A stretch of 64,000 nucleotides of DNA, taken from contig NZ_JAVFVR010000001.1 of the NCBI RefSeq assembly GCF_030929595.1, forward strand, positions 558,001 to 622,000, read 5' to 3'. Below are positions 51,456-60,074 of this stretch, piece by piece; positions within the stretch are counted from its first letter, which is position 1; each line of letters opens with the position of its first letter. The notes under the pieces were generated by a model that saw only the letters and a list, made by a program, of their open reading frames with translations, was not told the origin of the DNA and ran no database searches. Both the position numbers and the translations under genes were made by a program. The stretch is from Flavobacterium sp. LHD-85. GTDB taxonomy: Bacteria; Bacteroidota; Bacteroidia; Flavobacteriales; Flavobacteriaceae.

Positions 51456-52695
51456 ATTTATTCTTCGCTTCAATCCATTTTGACATATACATCGTGCTTT
51501 TAAACGCATGATGCTGTAGCAGATTCCCCATAAAATTATGTAGACGATGGCTTTTTGAATCGATCAAAAGGGAATTTACCAATGAAATCAATTTCTCTGA
51601 ATAATCCTTTTTTTGATAGCATTTATTAATGATTTCGATTCCGTTTTTTTGAGATTGTTTCCAAAGATTTTCATCTTGATATAGTGCAATCGCTTTTTTA
51701 GCAAATTCTGCTAAATCATCTTCAATAAAACCATTCCAAGGCAAATTGGCATACATAGCTTCAGAACCAATAGATGTTGTTACACTTGGCGTGCCGCATT
51801 GCATGGCTTCTAGCAATTTTCCTTTTAGTCCTGCTCCAAAACGAATTGGCGCCAGAACAATTCTTGATTTTTTTACAACCTCATTGGCATCTTCTGCCCT
51901 TCCCATGATAAAAAACCCATTTTTAGGCTGATGCAACTGCAATACTTTTTGTGACGGATAAGCGCCAAAAACCTTCAAAACTGCTTCTGGAAAATCTTTT
52001 TTTATAGAAGGCCAAATGGCTTCTTTCAAATATTGAACGGTATTCCAATTGGGTTCATGAAGAAAATTTCCAATAAACACGAAATCATTTCGGTTTTCAA
52101 AAGAAGGCAATTGCAGCAAATCTTCTTCTTTCATTTCATCAACTAAAAAGGGAAGATAAAAAAGCAAGTCTTCATTAATCTTGAAAACATCTTTTAGAAT
52201 ATTCATTTCAAATTCAGAAATAATCAAAGATAAATCACATCTTAAAATACTGGCAATTTCACGTTTTGCCACTTCTTCTGACAATAAATCTTCTAATTCA
52301 AAAATGCGGTTTTCCTTGAAAGCTTTTTGCCTTGCAGTTCTCAAACAATGCAAATCTTCAGTATCTAAAATTCGGATCGCATTTGGGCATTTTTCAACAA
52401 CTCTCCATCCAAACTGTTCTTCGACCATAAAACGATCAAACAAAACAACATCTGGATTTAATTCGACTACAAAATCATCAAAACTTGAAGAATTAAGTTC
52501 GATGCTTTTTTTTATTACTCCAAATTCAAACAAATCAACCATAAAATCGTTGTCCTGAGCCGCGCTTGCAAATGTAATTTCAAATCCATTTTCCTTGAAA
52601 ATAGAAATCAATTGCATCATTCTTCCGCCTGCAGCAGAAGACTTTGGCTCGGGCCAAACGAACCCAACAATTAAAAGTTTTTTTATTTGATTCAT
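51454..52695 (-). CDS. Glycosyltransferase, GT4-like
   Basis: A 413-residue protein with two Rossmann-like halves. The N-terminal half has GFVWPEPKSSAAGGRMMQLISIFKENGFEITFAS; the C-terminal half has the nucleotide-sugar-binding segment typical of family GT4/group 1 enzymes (FVFIGNFLHEPNWNTVQYLKEAIWPSI, FIMGRAEDANEVVKKSRIVLAPIRFGAGLKGKLLEAMQCGTPSVTTSIGSEAM). The EAMQCGTPSV motif matches the ExxxxGxP/V signature. It transfers a sugar to an unknown acceptor, perhaps a cell-surface polysaccharide, although no other polysaccharide genes are nearby. Confidence 0.87.
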   Translation of the reverse strand: MNQIKKLLIVGFVWPEPKSSAAGGRMMQLISIFKENGFEITFASAAQDNDFMVDLFEFGVIKKSIELNSSSFDDFVVELNPDVVLFDRFMVEEQFGWRVVEKCPNAIRILDTEDLHCLRTARQKAFKENRIFELEDLLSEEVAKREIASILRCDLSLIISEFEMNILKDVFKINEDLLFYLPFLVDEMKEEDLLQLPSFENRNDFVFIGNFLHEPNWNTVQYLKEAIWPSIKKDFPEAVLKVFGAYPSQKVLQLHQPKNGFFIMGRAEDANEVVKKSRIVLAPIRFGAGLKGKLLEAMQCGTPSVTTSIGSEAMYANLPWNGFIEDDLAEFAKKAIALYQDENLWKQSQKNGIEIINKCYQKKDYSEKLISLVNSLLIDSKSHRLHNFMGNLLQHHAFKSTMYMSKWIEAKNK

Positions 52696-52777
52696 AAACT
52701 TTGTTTCACATTACAAAATAATGCTTTTTTCCGCGGATTTGCACCCAATTTCCTGAAATTCGGTCGCAAAAAAACAC

Positions 52778-52785
52778 TAATTTTG
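52778..52785 (+). promoter_or_regulatory. -7 box (TAATTTTG) of miaE
   Basis: Matches TAnnTTTG and ends 23 bases before the miaE start. No TTG at -33. Confidence 0.4.
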
Positions 52786-52808
52786 CAAAATCTAAATGCT
52801 GGGAAATT

Positions 52809-53390
52809 ATGTTGGGATTAAAATTAGCTACAGACCCTCGCTGGGTAAATATCGTTGAGTCAAATATCGAAGAAATTTTAACGGATCACGCCTGGTGCGA
52901 GCAAAAAGCGGCTTCAAACGCGATTAGTATCGTCACTTACAACTCTGAAATCGAAGAATTGGTAACCGAAATGCTTGAAATTGCCAGAGAAGAACTGGAA
53001 CATTTTCAAATGGTTCACAACATTATCAAACAACGCGGACTTACTTTAGGGCGTGAACGAAAAGATCATTATGTAAATGAACTTTTTAAATTCATGAAAA
53101 AAGACGGAAGCCGAAGAGATGCACTTTGCGACCGATTATTGTTTTCTGCAATGATTGAAGCTAGAAGCTGCGAACGTTTTAAAGTGCTTTCGGAAAATAT
53201 CAAAGATGAAGAATTAGCTAAATTCTATCGCGATTTAATGATTTCTGAAGCAGGACATTACACTACATTTTTAGGATTTGCCAGAAAATATCAAGACAAT
53301 ATCGATATCGATAAACGCTGGAAAGAATGGATTGAATATGAAGGTTCTATCATTACCAATTATGGTAAACAAGAAACCGTTCACGGATAA
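52809..53390 (+). CDS. miaE: tRNA-(ms2io6A)-hydroxylase
   Basis: A 193-residue four-helix-bundle di-iron protein of the MiaE family. The iron-binding motifs appear as EELEHFQ (about 58-64), EARSCERF (about 117-124) and SEAGHYTTF (about 150-158). LGLKLATDPRWVNIVESNIEEILTDHAWCEQKAASNA is the typical MiaE start. It hydroxylates the isopentenyl group of the modified adenosine 37 in tRNAs that read U-starting codons, using oxygen. Single gene, convergent with nothing, divergent from the glycosyltransferase. Length is normal for the shorter MiaE branch. Confidence 0.93.
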   Translation: MLGLKLATDPRWVNIVESNIEEILTDHAWCEQKAASNAISIVTYNSEIEELVTEMLEIAREELEHFQMVHNIIKQRGLTLGRERKDHYVNELFKFMKKDGSRRDALCDRLLFSAMIEARSCERFKVLSENIKDEELAKFYRDLMISEAGHYTTFLGFARKYQDNIDIDKRWKEWIEYEGSIITNYGKQETVHG

Positions 53391-53440
53391 ATTACACTCT
53401 TTTTTCAACTCTTTTTTTATTTAAAAACTCACAATTCGCT

Positions 53441-56203
53441 ATGCAAAAAAGTAAATCGAGATCAATCGTGTTTAAAATTGCGAAGTATACCGGAATAACT
53501 TTCGCAGTTATCCTAGGATTATTATTTTTAACGCCTATCGTCTTTGAGGATCAAATTAAAGAGCAGATAAAGAAAACCGCCAACGAAAGATTAAGTGCAG
53601 AATTGAATTATTCTGATGTTTCGGTGTCCTTTTTCCACCATTTTCCTTCGCTTACTTTAACCTTAGACAATTTAAGTCTGAATGGTTCGGCTCCGTATAC
53701 AAACGAAAAATTCATTACCGCAAAAGAGGTTTCTTTCGGAATAAATGTGGCGAGTCTGATTTTCAGCAAATCGGTAAAAATTGATCAGATTTATTTATCG
53801 GATTCTTTTATAAACGTAAAAGTGAATCCAAATGGAGAAGCGAATTATAACATTTATAAATCGCAAGAACAAGCTTCTAAAGCTAAAGACAGCAGCGATA
53901 CAGCATTAAAACTAGAACGAATCGAGATTTTAAACAGTAAAATTGTTTACGATGATAAATCGACTAAAATCCATTTTGATGCATATGGACTTAATTATTT
54001 AGGAAAAGGAGATTTAAACAAAGCAGTTTTCGATTTATATTCTAAAGCAAACATCGAAAAATTAAATATTGTTTATGAAGATGAACCGTATTTAATGAAC
54101 AAAAAAATCGATGCCGATTTGATTACAAAAGTAAACATCAACTCGCTTTCTTTCTTTTTCCAACAGAACAACCTTAAAATCAATCAGCTTTTGGTCGATT
54201 TTAAAGGGAAATTTGATATTTTGAAAGACGGCTACAATATGGATTTTGTGATAAAATCTAATAACAGTAAGCTTTATGATGTCTTTACAGCGTTACCTCC
54301 AAAGTATATTACATGGCTTTCTAAAACAGACTTAAAAGGAAACACAGATTTGCTGTTAACTTTAAAAGGGAAATATATTACTTCTGAAAATATCGCTCCT
54401 AATTTAGATTTGGATGTAAAAGTAACTGACGGTTTTGTCAATTATAACAAAAGCGCATTTCCCGTTTCAAACTTAAACTTAGACATTAAAACAACTGTTC
54501 CTTCTCTAAATCCAGATTTGGTAATTGTTGATGCGAAAAATTTATCGCTAAACATTAATCAGGATTATTTAAAATCTAAATTCTTAGTTAAAGGTGTAAA
54601 CACGCCAGATATCAACGCTGATTTTAAAGCCAAAATTGATCTTGAAAAATTAATGAAGGCACTTGGAATTCCAGATATTGAATTAAAAGGAATTCTGACT
54701 GGTGATGTAAAAGCAAACGGAATCTTCGACCAAAAGAACAAGCGTTTTCCTGTTACAAACGGAGTACTTAATTTGGATAACGGATATTTAAAAACACCGT
54801 ATTATCCAAACCCAATTACCGATATTACGATTAAATCAAAAATCGAAAACCAGAAAGGAACATTTGCCGATCTGAAAGTAAATTTACAGCCAACACAATT
54901 TACTTTTGAAGGTAAACCTGTTTTTTTACAAGCTGATTTAAGCAATTTTGACGATTTAACTTATGATGTAAAAGCCAAAGGCGAATTGGATATCAGCCGA
55001 ATTTATAAAGTTTTCTCTCAAAAAGGTCTTGATCTAGACGGTTTTGTAAAAGCTGACGTGTCTTTAAAAGGAAAACAAAGTGATGCCGAAAAAGGAAATT
55101 ACAGCAAATTAAACAACAAAGGTACGCTCGAATTAAGAAATATCGGAATTGCTTCTAAATACCTTCCAAAGAAATTTATTATCAAAGAAGGTATTTTCAA
55201 AATCAATCAAGATAAAATGTCTTTCAATAATTTCCTTGCTGCATACGGACAGTCTGATTTTAAAATGAATGGTTATTTACAGAACGTTTTCAATTATGTA
55301 ATGACTAATACAGGCGTTTTAAAAGGCTCTTTTAAAGTTACTTCGCGATACATCAATGTTGACGAATTCATGTCTAGCGTTGATCCAAATACACCAGTAA
55401 CGCAGAATTCTGCCCCTAAGACAGAAGCAAAACAATCTGAAAACACTCAGACTGGCGTTATTATTATTCCAACCAATTTAAATTTACAATTGATTGCAAA
55501 TGCTCAAAAAGTAAATTTTGACAAATTAAATCTTCAGAACGCAACTGGAAATTTATCAATGAAAAATGGCAAATTGACCATGCAGAATACTGGTTTTAAT
55601 TTAATTGGATGCAACGTTTCAATGAACGCCAATTATCAAGCTGTAACACCGCAAAAAGCCAATTTTGATTATGCTATAAAAGCAACAGATTTTGATATTA
55701 AAAGAGCATATAACGAAGTCGAAGTTTTCAGAAAAATGGCTAGCGCCGCAGAGAAAGCACAGGGAATTGTTTCATTAGATTACCAGCTTAAAGGCCGTTT
55801 AAATGCAAACATGGACCCTGTTTATCCTTCGCTTGTTGGTGGCGGAACCCTTTCTGTAAAAGATGTGAAAGTAAGAGGATTGAAAATGTTTAATGCCGTA
55901 AGCAAACAGACGAATTCTGAATCTATGAAAAACCCAGATCTTTCAAAAGTAGATATCAAAACAACGGTTAAAAACAACATTATAACGGTAGATCGTTTTA
56001 AATTTAAGTTTGCCGGCTTTAGACCAAGAATTGAAGGAACAACAAGCTTAGACGGAAAACTGAACTTAAAAATGCGTTTAGGATTACCTCCTTTTGGTAT
56101 TTTTGGAATTCCACTAACTGTTACTGGAACTCAGGACAATCCAAAAGTAAAAGTGGGTAAGAAAACAGAAGATTTGGAAGAAACCAAGGATACAGAAGAT
56201 TAA
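53441..56203 (+). CDS. AsmA-family protein
   Basis: A 920-residue AsmA-like protein. One N-terminal transmembrane helix (about 12-32) anchors it, followed by the AsmA start pattern IKEQIKKTANERLSAELNYSDVSVSFFHHFPSLTLTLDNLSL. Repeating beta-groove segments fill the rest, and the C-terminal AsmA_2-like region includes MRLGLPPFGIFGIPLTVTGTQDNPKVKVG. Proteins of this superfamily form long hydrophobic grooves spanning the periplasm and move phospholipids or affect outer-membrane assembly. The last 20 residues are Lys/Glu/Asp-rich. It is 51 bases after miaE, with no visible terminator between. Confidence 0.88.
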   Translation: MQKSKSRSIVFKIAKYTGITFAVILGLLFLTPIVFEDQIKEQIKKTANERLSAELNYSDVSVSFFHHFPSLTLTLDNLSLNGSAPYTNEKFITAKEVSFGINVASLIFSKSVKIDQIYLSDSFINVKVNPNGEANYNIYKSQEQASKAKDSSDTALKLERIEILNSKIVYDDKSTKIHFDAYGLNYLGKGDLNKAVFDLYSKANIEKLNIVYEDEPYLMNKKIDADLITKVNINSLSFFFQQNNLKINQLLVDFKGKFDILKDGYNMDFVIKSNNSKLYDVFTALPPKYITWLSKTDLKGNTDLLLTLKGKYITSENIAPNLDLDVKVTDGFVNYNKSAFPVSNLNLDIKTTVPSLNPDLVIVDAKNLSLNINQDYLKSKFLVKGVNTPDINADFKAKIDLEKLMKALGIPDIELKGILTGDVKANGIFDQKNKRFPVTNGVLNLDNGYLKTPYYPNPITDITIKSKIENQKGTFADLKVNLQPTQFTFEGKPVFLQADLSNFDDLTYDVKAKGELDISRIYKVFSQKGLDLDGFVKADVSLKGKQSDAEKGNYSKLNNKGTLELRNIGIASKYLPKKFIIKEGIFKINQDKMSFNNFLAAYGQSDFKMNGYLQNVFNYVMTNTGVLKGSFKVTSRYINVDEFMSSVDPNTPVTQNSAPKTEAKQSENTQTGVIIIPTNLNLQLIANAQKVNFDKLNLQNATGNLSMKNGKLTMQNTGFNLIGCNVSMNANYQAVTPQKANFDYAIKATDFDIKRAYNEVEVFRKMASAAEKAQGIVSLDYQLKGRLNANMDPVYPSLVGGGTLSVKDVKVRGLKMFNAVSKQTNSESMKNPDLSKVDIKTTVKNNIITVDRFKFKFAGFRPRIEGTTSLDGKLNLKMRLGLPPFGIFGIPLTVTGTQDNPKVKVGKKTEDLEETKDTED

Positions 56204-56252
56204 AATTTTCAAACTGCAAAATTCCAAATTCCAAACTGGATCTCTACATATC

Positions 56253-56294
56253 AACCTTTGCTAAAGTTTTGAACTTTGGCAAAGGTTTTTTTTT
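56253..56294. terminator. Terminator between asmA-like and the membrane-protein gene
   Basis: AACCTTTGCTAAAGTT (56253-56268) pairs with 56272-56287 with one G-T pair, loop TTG, then T8. It ends the AsmA-like gene. Confidence 0.88.
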
Positions 56295-56303
56295 ACAGAT
56301 AAC

Positions 56304-57638
56304 TTAAACTGCAAATATTTGCTTAGAAAGATACAAAATTCCCTTTCCCATCAACCACAACAGTAAAGCTAAACCAAGCAATTTCCAAGCCCAGCCTCTC
56401 CCTCTTTTCCAATCTGAGAAAAAAGAAAAAACCTCCATATACTTTATTATTATATAAAGAGTTGATCCTATAATTGCAAACCAGATTACTTCGTTTAATT
56501 GAAGATTAAAACCATATATAAAAACAGCGATGAGAAAAAGAAATGTAACAAATTGTACAAAATAATAGTTTCTTGAACTGTATTTATGATTCACTTTTAA
56601 TGATAAAATTAAAAATGACAAAATCAATAAACTTGTTAGAGCTGAGATAATATTATAAAAAATAAGATTTTCCTGCAGTGCCAATACTATCGTTACAACG
56701 ACCGCAACAATGGTACATGCCGCGAGAGAATTAACGCTTCTATCTCTATAATCTTCTTTATAAAAAGGAAATAAAACAGGATAAATATACTTTTCTAAAG
56801 AGCGCCAGAATGGCAAAGCATAAACCGCCGCAATTGCCGACAAAACTATTTCGTAATTATAAAAAACATCGGTAGGAACTCTATACAACACATATAAAAG
56901 CGCAATTGTAACTATAAAAGCTGGAAAACATATTGTTTTTATGGTTTCCCAAGAATCTCTGCCCCAAAAGTTATTTTCTATTTCATAAACATATTTTTTA
57001 ATCCAATATTCTTTTGTAAACAAAGCTGTAGACTGGCTCCATAACAAAAACAACCCTAAATGTATAATTACGGTTCGAAGCACAAATTCTTCAACCCTAC
57101 AGCCATAAATGATGCACCCTGCGCCAATTAAAAGCAATTCTAGAGTTAACAAAACAGGTAAAAACAGAATTTTTAATACTGGCGCAATATGACGAACCAA
57201 AAACTGAATAAGCAGACTCCAATATCTTTTAAATAAAGCAACGACAGCGCAAATAGCAATAAAGGCAGAAAGATAAAACATCCAATTGGTCAGCAATTGT
57301 GTCTGCATCCACAATTGTACAGCAGAATCTTTTTGTGGAGTATAAATAATATCTGAATTTAGGAAAACCTCTTTTGCTAATTCATCTCTTAGATTATCAG
57401 ATAAATTAGGAAACTCATTTTTATGCGCGTTCCAAAACTGATCTATATTGAAACCATTATTTTTCAGAACCTCAAATTCATACAGAACATTTTTCTGCTT
57501 ATCGTTTAGTACACTCAAATGAATGGCAATACTATCTGATACAACTTTTCCGTAAGTGCTTATACAGAACAAAAGGGCAAATAAGACTATTTTTTTCAAC
57601 TTATAACATTTAAAGAATTGAAGATATCTAATTTTCAT
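56304..57638 (-). CDS. Multi-pass membrane protein of unknown function
   Basis: A 444-residue protein. After a signal-like helix (about 15-32) comes a soluble stretch of about 85 residues, then nine or so transmembrane helices between about 118 and 440 (for example LLTNWMFYLSAFIAICAVVALF, VLKILFLPVLLTLELLLIGAGCIIYG, SALTSLLILSFLILSLKV). It ends with the cluster WKRGRGWAWKLLGLALLLWLMGKGILYLSKQ. The soluble part probably faces the periplasm. I do not recognise the family; there are no transporter or enzyme motifs. It is convergent with the AsmA-like gene and lies downstream of rpmA with a terminator between, so it is probably a separate transcript. Confidence 0.72.
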   Translation of the reverse strand: MKIRYLQFFKCYKLKKIVLFALLFCISTYGKVVSDSIAIHLSVLNDKQKNVLYEFEVLKNNGFNIDQFWNAHKNEFPNLSDNLRDELAKEVFLNSDIIYTPQKDSAVQLWMQTQLLTNWMFYLSAFIAICAVVALFKRYWSLLIQFLVRHIAPVLKILFLPVLLTLELLLIGAGCIIYGCRVEEFVLRTVIIHLGLFLLWSQSTALFTKEYWIKKYVYEIENNFWGRDSWETIKTICFPAFIVTIALLYVLYRVPTDVFYNYEIVLSAIAAVYALPFWRSLEKYIYPVLFPFYKEDYRDRSVNSLAACTIVAVVVTIVLALQENLIFYNIISALTSLLILSFLILSLKVNHKYSSRNYYFVQFVTFLFLIAVFIYGFNLQLNEVIWFAIIGSTLYIIIKYMEVFSFFSDWKRGRGWAWKLLGLALLLWLMGKGILYLSKQIFAV

Positions 57639-57686
57639 CAGTCTTACAAATGTAAATCTTCATTAAACGTCTAGCGTTAAAAATAA

Positions 57687-57714
57687 AAAACCCGCTCTTT
57701 TCAGAACGGGTTTT
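57687..57714 (-). terminator. Terminator of rplU-rpmA
   Basis: AAACCCG pairs with CGGGTTT around an imperfect TCTTTTCAGA inner stem. On the minus strand it is followed by a T run. It lies 24 bases after the rpmA stop codon. Confidence 0.8.
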
Positions 57715-57737
57715 CTATAAAAAGTAATCTATGATTA

Positions 57738-57998
57738 TTATGCCTCGAATGGGATAATAGATACATAAGATTTGTTATCTCTTTTCTTTTGGAACTTAAC
57801 AACTCCAGCAACTCTTGCGTGAAGAGTGTGATCTTTACTAATGTAAACGTTTTCACCTGGATTGTGTTTTGAACCTCTTTGTCTAACGATGATGTTTCCA
57901 GCAATAGCAGCTTGACCACCATAAATCTTAACGCCTAAACGTTTTGATTCTGATTCTCTACCATTCTTCGAACTACCGACACCTTTCTTGTGAGCCAT
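57738..57998 (-). CDS. rpmA: 50S ribosomal protein L27
   Basis: An 86-residue L27 with the conserved start [24 protein letters not shown] and the core [15 protein letters not shown]-like [20 protein letters not shown]. The N-terminal arm reaches the peptidyl-transferase centre. There is no cleavable extension as in Firmicutes. It follows rplU by 24 bases in the usual rplU-rpmA order. Confidence 0.97.
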
Positions 57999-58022
57999 GA
58001 CGTATGAGTTTAAATATTGTTA

Positions 58023-58466
58023 TTATTCTTTAGTAGTCTCTTTTTTTGCTTTTGGAGCTGCTTTTTTTGCTTTTGGAGCTGCTTCTACTTCTTCAGTAGC
58101 TGCTGCATCTTCTGCTACAACTGCTTTTTTAGCTGCTGCTTTTTTAGTTCCTCCTGCTGCAGTAATACCTTCAATTACAATTTGAGTAAGATATTGTCTG
58201 TGACCATTTCTTTTTTTGTATCCTTTTCTTCTTTTCTTTTTGAAAACGATAACTTTATCTCCTTTTAAGTGTTGTAACACTTTAGCTTCTACTGAAGCAC
58301 CTTCTATAGCTGGGGCGCCTAAAGTTACATTTCCATTGTCATCTAATAAAAGAACTTTGTCAAAAGAAACTTTTGAACCTTCTTCATTAGCTAAACGGTG
58401 AACATAAACCTTTAAGTCTTTGCTTACTTTAAATTGTTGCCCTGCTATCTCTACGATTGCATACAT
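58023..58466 (-). CDS. rplU: 50S ribosomal protein L21 with Lys/Ala-rich tail
   Basis: A 147-residue L21. Residues 1-103 or so are the normal fold (MYAIVEIAGQQFKVSKDLKVYVHRL; KKRRKGYKKRNGHRQYLTQIVIEGI). The remaining 44 residues are a low-complexity tail of Lys, Ala, Glu and Thr (AAGGTKKAAAKKAVVAE...KAKKETTKE). E. coli L21 has 103 residues, so the tail is an extension seen in several Bacteroidota. L21 binds 23S rRNA together with L20. It is the first gene of the rplU-rpmA operon and has a full promoter match at 58497-58526. Confidence 0.96.
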   Translation of the reverse strand: MYAIVEIAGQQFKVSKDLKVYVHRLANEEGSKVSFDKVLLLDDNGNVTLGAPAIEGASVEAKVLQHLKGDKVIVFKKKRRKGYKKRNGHRQYLTQIVIEGITAAGGTKKAAAKKAVVAEDAAATEEVEAAPKAKKAAPKAKKETTKE

Positions 58467-58496
58467 ACCAAATTGATTTATTGAATTTTAAGGTTG

Positions 58497-58526
58497 CAAA
58501 TATACAACTAATAATTTACTATGCAA
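58497..58526 (-). promoter_or_regulatory. Promoter of rplU-rpmA (TTG-N19-TATATTTG)
   Basis: On the minus strand TTG (58524-58526), 19 bases, then TATATTTG (58497-58504). Both elements and the spacing match the Bacteroidota sigma-ABfr consensus, the best match in the window. The leader is about 24-30 bases. Confidence 0.75.
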
Positions 58527-58669
58527 CCCATAAAAGCAAAAATATTTTCACTCAAAAAAACCTTGTTTTTCAAGTAGTTCCACACATAAAATTAAAATAA
58601 TTTAAAGTAAAAGATTGTTAAAATCGTATTTATTTGAAAACAATTCTGCAATTCATAACTAAAAAAAAC

Positions 58670-58677
58670 TATTTTTG
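58670..58677 (+). promoter_or_regulatory. -7 box (TATTTTTG) of the M16 peptidase pair
   Basis: Matches TAnnTTTG, 62 bases before the first M16 start codon. The -33 region shows only a weak CTG. The rest of this 273-base divergent gap holds nothing else I can name. Confidence 0.45.
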
Positions 58678-58739
58678 ATGTAACCAAAATCAACTCTTGT
58701 CTACCTACTCTTGTTGATATTTTAAAATTATTAATCTTT

Positions 58740-60062
58740 ATGAAAAAATCAATAATGATGTTAAGTGCTGCATTAATGCTTGGCGGTGTGGCTCATGCCC
58801 AAAAAGTAGCTTTTGAAGAATACGATTTAGATAATGGGCTGCATGTCATTTTACACAATGATCCGTCTGCTCCTGTTGTTATCACTTCGGTAATGTATCA
58901 TGTTGGATCAAAAGACGAACGTCCTGACCGAACAGGTTTTGCACACTTCTTTGAGCATTTACTATTTGAAGGAACTCAAAATATTAAGCGCGGAGAATGG
59001 ATGAAAATTGTGACTGCAAATGGAGGAGTGAACAATGCCAACACATCTGACGACAGAACATATTATTACGAAGTTTTTCCTTCTAACAGCCTAGAACTTG
59101 GTTTATGGATGGAATCTGAGAGACTAATGCATCCTATCATCAACAAAATTGGTGTTGACACTCAAAACGAAGTCGTAAAAGAAGAAAAAAGAATGCGTTA
59201 CGATAATCAGCCATACGGGAATATTCTTCCAGAGGTTAAGAAGAATATGTTCAAAAACCACCCTTATAGATGGACAACTATTGGTTCTATGAAGGATTTG
59301 GATGCTGCAACTCTTGAAGAATTCCAGGCTTTCAACAAAAAATTCTATACGCCAAACAATGCCGTTTTGGTTGTTGCTGGTGATTTTGAAAAAACTAAAA
59401 CCAAAGAATGGATTCAGAAATATTTTGGACCAATTCCGAGAGGCGAGGAAGTTAAAAAACAAACTTATACCGAAGATCCGATTACGCAGCCAATTACAGC
59501 TACTTATGAAGATCCTAACATTCAGATTCCAATGATTGTTGCTTCTTACAGAACACCTTCAATGAAAACAAGAGACGCGAGAGTTTTAGATTTGATTTCT
59601 TCTTATTTAAGCGACGGAAAAAGCTCTAAACTTTACAAAAAAATAGTTGACGACAAAAAAATGGCGTTACAGATTGGTGCAGTAGGATTTAGCCAAGAAG
59701 ATTATGGAATGTATATTCTTTACGGCCTGCCGATGGCTCCCTATACAATTAATGATATTTTAAAGGAAATGGATGAGGAAATTGCAAAAATCCAAACCGA
59801 TCTTATTTCTGAAAAAGATTACGAAAAATTACAGAATAAATTCGATAACAATTACGTAAATGCCAATGCAAGTGTAGAAGGAATTGCTGAAAATCTGGCT
59901 TCGTACTATTTACTTTATGGCGATGTTAATTTAATTAATACCGAAATTGACATCTATCATTCTATCACAAGAGAAGAAATTAGAGACGTTGCCAAGAAGT
60001 ATTTGAACCCGAATCAGCGTTTGATTTTAGATTATATTCCGACTGCCAAATCTCAAAACTAA
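58740..60062 (+). CDS. M16-family zinc peptidase, catalytic subunit
   Basis: A 440-residue M16B peptidase with a type I signal peptide (LGGVAHAQK). The inverted zinc motif is H69-F-F-E72-H73 (GFAHFFEHLLFEGT), with the third ligand in the downstream NEVVKEEKRMRY segment. The C-terminal half contains the second M16 repeat with YLSDGKSSKLYKKIVDDKKMALQ. It should work in the periplasm. The gene is 12 bases upstream of a second M16 gene that lacks the zinc site, as in two-subunit M16B enzymes where only one chain is catalytic. Confidence 0.93.
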   Translation: MKKSIMMLSAALMLGGVAHAQKVAFEEYDLDNGLHVILHNDPSAPVVITSVMYHVGSKDERPDRTGFAHFFEHLLFEGTQNIKRGEWMKIVTANGGVNNANTSDDRTYYYEVFPSNSLELGLWMESERLMHPIINKIGVDTQNEVVKEEKRMRYDNQPYGNILPEVKKNMFKNHPYRWTTIGSMKDLDAATLEEFQAFNKKFYTPNNAVLVVAGDFEKTKTKEWIQKYFGPIPRGEEVKKQTYTEDPITQPITATYEDPNIQIPMIVASYRTPSMKTRDARVLDLISSYLSDGKSSKLYKKIVDDKKMALQIGAVGFSQEDYGMYILYGLPMAPYTINDILKEMDEEIAKIQTDLISEKDYEKLQNKFDNNYVNANASVEGIAENLASYYLLYGDVNLINTEIDIYHSITREEIRDVAKKYLNPNQRLILDYIPTAKSQN

Positions 60063-60074
60063 GAATATCGAATC

